From positions 1 to 9,626 of the forward strand of contig SMVY01000150.1 of NCBI GenBank assembly GCA_004357415.1: a DNA stretch of 9,626 nt. Direction: 5' to 3'. Origin of the DNA: Gemmatimonadota bacterium. Its GTDB lineage: Bacteria > Gemmatimonadota > Gemmatimonadetes > Gemmatimonadales > GWC2-71-9. How positions within the stretch are numbered: the first letter of the stretch is position 1; every line of letters begins with the position of its first letter. The position numbers were made by a program, and so were the translations under genes. Below the pieces are notes generated by a model, which saw only the letters and a program-made list of their open reading frames with translations, was not told where the DNA came from and ran no database searches. Shown here piece after piece: positions 6,787 through 9,626 of this stretch.

Positions 6787-6807
6787 GTCCACCAGGATGC
6801 GGTGGAC
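6787..6807 (+). promoter_or_regulatory. Hairpin between the small barrel gene and the TMEM175-like gene
   Basis: GTCCACC (6787-6793) and GGTGGAC (6801-6807) form a perfect 7-bp stem with a seven-base loop, 17 bases after the stop at 6770. It is GC-rich but lacks a following T-run. It may be a weak terminator, a processing or stability element, or a protein-binding dyad ahead of the gene at 6849. Confidence 0.35.
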
Positions 6808-6848
6808 TGCTCCACGACAACCACTGATGATTGAACCAGGATGACGCC

Positions 6849-7523
6849 ATGACCGACGAACTGCTCAGCAGCCAACAACGCCGCCGCATGACCAGCGAAC
6901 GCGAGAAGCGGCAGCTGCGCCGCCTAGAGATCTTGGTCGACGTGATTTTCGCCCTCATCCTGTGGCGCGTGTTTGCCCTCCTCCCCAAGCCGTCGGACGT
7001 AGGCTACGAAGGGGAGCTCATGCTCTTCTTCAAGGAACACGCGCGAGACTTTCTGCCGTCAATCGTCGGGATCGCACTGGTCATCATCTACTGGATCCAG
7101 AACAACACCATGTTCGGGAATCTGGAGCGGACCGACAACAAACACGCCAGCATCGCCATCCTGCAGATGTTTGCCCTGCTGCTCTATCTCTACATGGTCC
7201 GCATCGGCATCGAGTACGAAGGGGACAACGTGGCACTCCTGGGGCAAAGCGTCACGCTGGCCGCCGCCGGGTGGCTGGCGGTGCTGTCCTGGTTCTACGC
7301 CACCAAGAACCGCCGGTTGATTTCTGATGACCTCACTGAGCCCCAGGCGCGCGGCGTCTACTGGCGCCTCATGGGGGAACCGATCGCGGCTACTCTCACC
7401 ATCCCCGTAGCTTGGACTTCCCAGGGGTGGTGGGATCTTTCGTGGTTGATTCTCATCCCGATCGGGATGTGGACCGGTCGCATGGCCAAGCGGGCCGAGA
7501 CCGCGGTTGACAGCGGGAAGTAG
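6849..7523 (+). CDS. Six-helix membrane protein, divergent TMEM175 (DUF1211)-like
   Basis: A 224-residue protein with a charged, Arg/Gln/Glu-rich N-terminus followed by six hydrophobic segments, the topology of the TMEM175 potassium-channel family. The first helix, RLEILVDVIFALILWR (about 26-41), recalls the family's R-x3-FSDxVFA motif but lacks the FS pair. The second and third, with YWIQNNTMFGNLERTDNKHASIAILQ, recall the family's W-x2-H-x2-F...R-x-D-x pattern, though Asn replaces the usual His. It may therefore be a channel relative or a diverged protein with another role. ATG 6849 has AGGA at 6838-6841 seven bases upstream and is preferred over TTG 6831 and ATG 6888. Its 3' end overlaps the next gene's probable start by 17 bases, implying translational coupling. 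Membrane location is sure; the family call is moderate. Confidence 0.7.
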   Translation: MTDELLSSQQRRRMTSEREKRQLRRLEILVDVIFALILWRVFALLPKPSDVGYEGELMLFFKEHARDFLPSIVGIALVIIYWIQNNTMFGNLERTDNKHASIAILQMFALLLYLYMVRIGIEYEGDNVALLGQSVTLAAAGWLAVLSWFYATKNRRLISDDLTEPQARGVYWRLMGEPIAATLTIPVAWTSQGWWDLSWLILIPIGMWTGRMAKRAETAVDSGK

Positions 7524-8472
7524 CTGCGGGATCCGGCATAGCGGGCGGGCACCGATCCGGAAGGCTCACGCCCTCCTGGTCGTGTCATGCGGCGCTGCGT
7601 TCTTGGGGTTCACCTCTGCTTCCCGTGCCCAGGAGCTCGAACCCCGAGCCCTGACAAACGTCCCGATCGGGACGAACTTCCTGCTCCTGGGCTACGGGTA
7701 CTCTGAGGGGAATACCCTTCTCGATCCCGCAATCCCCGTCGAAGGCCTCCAATCCCGACTTCACTCGGCCGTGGCTGCCTACGTGCGGGCTATCGATTTC
7801 TTCGGGATGTCGAGCAAAGTCGATCTCATTGTTCCGGGAGCCATTGGCGATTGGAATGGCGCGCTGGACGGCCAGGATACTAGTCGCCACATCACCGGGA
7901 TGGGTGACCCCCGTGTGCGACTGTCATTCAACTTCGTCGGTGCCCCGGCGGTACGGTCCAATGGGTTTACGGACTATCATCAGTCGACCATCGTGGGCGT
8001 CAGCCTCCAGGTGGTCGTGCCGCTGGGCCAGTACGACCCCAACCGGCTCATCAACCTCGGGTCCAACCGCTGGAGTGTGCGTTCCCAGTTGGGCGTGTCG
8101 CATTCAACCGGTCCCTGGATTATCGAGGCCTACGGCAGTGTCTGGTTGTTCGCCACCAACCAGAACTTCCTGGGCGGATTGAGCGCAAAACAGCGGCCCC
8201 TGCTGGCCAGCAAGCTACATGTCATTCGCACACTCTCCCGCGGATTGTGGATCGGTGCCGGCGTAGGGTATGCGATCGGAGGCCGGACGGAGATCGAAGG
8301 TGTCCCGCGGGATACCCGCATCTCCACCTTCCGCTTCGCCGCTACGGGTGCCATCCCCATTGCCCTCAATCACACGGTCAGGATCACTTTCGCGTCTGGG
8401 GCGAGAGTCGAGCGTGGGGCCGACTTCGACGCGATCGTGCTCAGCTACCAGTATCGCTGGGGCGGCTCGTGA
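7507..8472 (+). CDS. Phenol_MetA_deg-type outer-membrane transporter
   Basis: A 321-residue exported barrel. A basic start, a hydrophobic stretch (ALLVVSCGAAFLGF, 22-35) and S-R-A-QE make a signal peptide cut after Ala41. The mature protein carries landmarks of the Phenol_MetA_deg family ('MetA-pathway of phenol degradation', usually labelled transporter): ITGMGDPRVRLSFNFVGAP (129-147), SLQVVVPLGQYDPNRLINLG, a GLWIGAGVGYAIGGRTEI segment, and a final DAIVLSYQYRWG strand. Relatives are believed to let hydrophobic aromatic compounds cross the outer membrane. No ATG or GTG precedes the signal peptide in frame, so TTG 7507 is chosen; it overlaps the upstream gene by 17 bases, with only a weak GAGA (7497-7500) before it. 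It is the second such barrel in the cluster and closes it. Family call is good, start uncertain, substrate unknown. Confidence 0.85.
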   Translation: MTAGSSCGIRHSGRAPIRKAHALLVVSCGAAFLGFTSASRAQELEPRALTNVPIGTNFLLLGYGYSEGNTLLDPAIPVEGLQSRLHSAVAAYVRAIDFFGMSSKVDLIVPGAIGDWNGALDGQDTSRHITGMGDPRVRLSFNFVGAPAVRSNGFTDYHQSTIVGVSLQVVVPLGQYDPNRLINLGSNRWSVRSQLGVSHSTGPWIIEAYGSVWLFATNQNFLGGLSAKQRPLLASKLHVIRTLSRGLWIGAGVGYAIGGRTEIEGVPRDTRISTFRFAATGAIPIALNHTVRITFASGARVERGADFDAIVLSYQYRWGGS

Positions 8473-8478
8473 TCTGAG

Positions 8479-8497
8479 CCGGTGCCCAATGGGCCGG
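8479..8497 (+). promoter_or_regulatory. GC-rich bulged hairpin after the barrel gene
   Basis: GCCC (8484-8487) and GGGC (8491-8494) close a three-base loop, and CCG (8479-8481) pairs with CGG (8495-8497) past a two-base bulge. It begins seven bases after the stop at 8472, where a transcript end would be expected. There is no T-run, so an intrinsic terminator is only possible, not shown. Confidence 0.3.
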
Positions 8498-8520
8498 TGC
8501 TGGGGAACCTCTGCCTTCAT

Positions 8521-8567
8521 TCTCATGTACTAGAACAAGCCGGCCCCCGAGCCGGTCTGACATGAGA
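8521..8567 (+). promoter_or_regulatory. Nested stem-loop in the thioredoxin gene leader
   Basis: TCTCATGT (8521-8528) is perfectly complementary to ACATGAGA (8560-8567), giving an 8-bp outer stem. Inside it CCGGC (8540-8544) pairs with GCCGG (8551-8555), extended by a G-T pair. The structure ends 15 bases before the GTG start at 8583 and just ahead of its ribosome site, and would bury an alternative ATG at 8562. It is placed to act as a 5' leader control element or as a transcription end for the cluster upstream. Confidence 0.45.
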
Positions 8568-8582
8568 TACCACGGAAGACCA

Positions 8583-9041
8583 GTGAAACTGTGGAAGAAG
8601 CTGACAGGGTCACTCTCCTTTGCCCCCCTCCTCATCGGGCTGGCGCTGGGGGGCAACCTCTTATGGATGAACGTCCGCTCGGACGACCCCCTGCCCGCCG
8701 GCTTCGCGCGGTACACGCCGGAGGGGTTCTCGGCCGCCCAGGCCGCCGGCGGGCCCATCATGGTGGACGTCTACGCCAGCTGGTGCACCACCTGCAAGGC
8801 GCAGCACGCGGTGCTGAAGGACCTGCTTGACGACCCGCGCTACGCGGGCATCAAGGGGTTCCGGGTCGACTTCGAGGGTGACGCGGAGTGGGTGCGGGCC
8901 CACCGGGTAGCCGTCCAATCGACCATCATCATGTTCAATGGATTCGAAGAACTGAATCGTTCCGCCGGCAGCACCCGCGAGGCGGCGATTCGCGGCCAGG
9001 TCGACGCCGCGCTGGCCGCCATGCCAGGATACGCTCCCTGA
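8583..9041 (+). CDS. Membrane-anchored thioredoxin-like protein (WCTTC)
   Basis: A 152-residue protein with one N-terminal hydrophobic segment (about 11-29, preceded by lysines) that should anchor a periplasmic thioredoxin fold, or act as an uncleaved signal. MVDVYASWCTTCKAQ holds the active-site pair Cys68 and Cys71, similar to the C-terminal domain of DsbD. The usual cis-proline before the fourth strand appears to be Ser113 (VQSTIIMF), which would alter substrate release or metal binding. GTG 8583 is chosen for GGA at 8574-8576 and a lysine-rich start; ATG 8562 would add seven residues and lies in a stem-loop. Its stop overlaps the likely start of the CcdA/DsbD-like gene, so the two probably form a redox pair in which the membrane protein supplies electrons to this one. 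Confidence 0.85.
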   Translation: MKLWKKLTGSLSFAPLLIGLALGGNLLWMNVRSDDPLPAGFARYTPEGFSAAQAAGGPIMVDVYASWCTTCKAQHAVLKDLLDDPRYAGIKGFRVDFEGDAEWVRAHRVAVQSTIIMFNGFEELNRSAGSTREAAIRGQVDAALAAMPGYAP

Positions 9042-9626
9042 CCGCCTACGCCCTGGCCTTCGTGGCCGGCGTCCTCACCACCCTCAACCCCTGTGTCCTG
9101 CCGATGCTCCCCCTGGTGCTCTCGGGGGCGTTAGCCCAGGGGCGCTGGAGACCTCCCGCCCTCGTGGCCGGTCTGGTGGTGTCGTTCGGCGCTCGGGGTA
9201 GGCCTGGCGGCCTTCGGCCAAGGCCTAGGGCTCGATGTCCAGACGGTGCGGCTGCTCGCGGCCGTGCTCCTGCTCCTAAGCGGTCTGGTCCTGGTGCATC
9301 CGGGCACGCAGGCGCTGTTCGCTCGCCTCACTGCTCCGTTGGCGGGCGGCGCCAACTCGCTGCTCAACCGCTTCTCATTAGAAGGGAATCGCGGACAATT
9401 CACCCTGGGGCTCCTGCTCGGTGCGGTGTGGTCCCCCTGCGTCGGCCCCACCCTCGGAGCCGCTGTGGGACTGGCAGCCGAGGGACAGGACCTCGGCCGG
9501 ACCACCCTGATCATGGCCGTGTTCGCCACCGGCATGGCGAGCGTCTTCCTCGGTTTCGCCTATGCCTCGCGACAATTCCTCGCCCGGCGGCGTGACGGGA
9601 TGGCGGCCATCGGCGCCCGGGCCCGC
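9038..9626 (+). pseudogene. DsbD/CcdA-family electron-transfer membrane protein, frameshifted and cut by the window end
   Basis: Two reading frames together encode a CcdA/DsbD-type membrane domain, which carries electrons from cytoplasmic thioredoxin to periplasmic thiol proteins. The first part, from 9038, reads LTAYALAFVAGVLTTLNPCVLPMLPLVLSG with the first redox Cys at 9092-9094. Near 9188 the frame moves by one base: downstream sense (GLAAFGQGLGL, a hydrophobic LLAAVLLLLSGLVLV helix, GAVWSPCVGPTLGAA with the second Cys at 9438-9440) lies in the next frame and stays open to 9626. Removing one G of the GG at 9188-9189 gives an unbroken SFALGVGLAAFG. This may be a true inactivating mutation or a sequencing error; everything else looks intact. 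No ATG or GTG sits at the expected place; CTG 9038, overlapping the TGA of the thioredoxin gene, is the best start, with GTG 9062 as alternative. Confidence 0.8.

Noticed and set aside
7507..7512. TTGACA, a perfect -35 hexamer
   Set aside because: No -10 element lies 16-18 bases downstream, and the TTG is better explained as the start codon of the barrel gene.
8888..9037. Upstream part of the CcdA frame from 8888
   Set aside because: It overlaps the thioredoxin gene out of frame and gives a His/Arg-rich translation unlike a membrane protein; only the part from about 9038 matches the family.
1..9626. CRISPR array, tRNA, rRNA, insertion sequence or toxin-antitoxin pair
   Set aside because: No regularly spaced repeats, cloverleaf-like sequences, transposase motifs or typical small gene pairs were seen by eye.

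Overview
This is a GC-rich bacterial window with all recognisable genes on the + strand. Signal peptides, several outer-membrane beta-barrel-like proteins and a periplasmic metal-binding protein point to a Gram-negative (diderm) organism. GTG and probable TTG/CTG starts, together with strongly GC-biased third codon positions, fit a high-GC lineage such as Gemmatimonadota, Acidobacteriota or a deltaproteobacterium. The phylum is a guess; no rRNA, tRNA, CRISPR array, transposase or phage gene is present.

Layout. Bases 1-360 are the 3' end of a TroA/ZnuA-type metal ABC transporter substrate-binding protein. Bases 397-2547 encode a one-piece regulator: seven membrane segments, a PAS domain, a sigma-54 AAA+ domain with an intact GAFTGA loop, and a Fis-type helix-turn-helix. 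Just after it, 2548-2590 holds a striking site made of a 13-bp direct repeat flanking a perfect 7-bp palindrome. It lies in a non-coding stretch ahead of a small antibiotic-biosynthesis-monooxygenase-like gene (2712-3095).

Bases 3149-8472 form a co-directional cluster. It contains an outer-membrane barrel of the Phenol_MetA_deg type (3149-4018), a four-helix membrane protein with an internal duplication (4049-4588), an exported S1-type sulfatase (4645-6171), a second small barrel-like exported protein (6246-6770), a six-helix TMEM175-like protein (6849-7523), and another Phenol_MetA_deg-type barrel (7507-8472). A plausible but unproven reading is a cell-envelope locus in which the sulfatase desulfates a small, perhaps aromatic or lipidic, sulfate ester in the periplasm and the barrels pass substrate or product through the outer membrane.

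Bases 8583-9626 begin a redox pair: a membrane-anchored thioredoxin-like protein (WCTTC active site, Ser at the expected cis-Pro position) followed by a DsbD/CcdA-family electron-transfer membrane protein. The latter carries a single-base frameshift near 9188 and runs off the window.

The most interesting points are the membrane-integral sigma-54 activator with its adjacent repeat/palindrome site, the sulfatase-barrel cluster, the internally duplicated membrane protein, and the frameshifted CcdA gene. No wholly new system could be demonstrated from the sequence alone.
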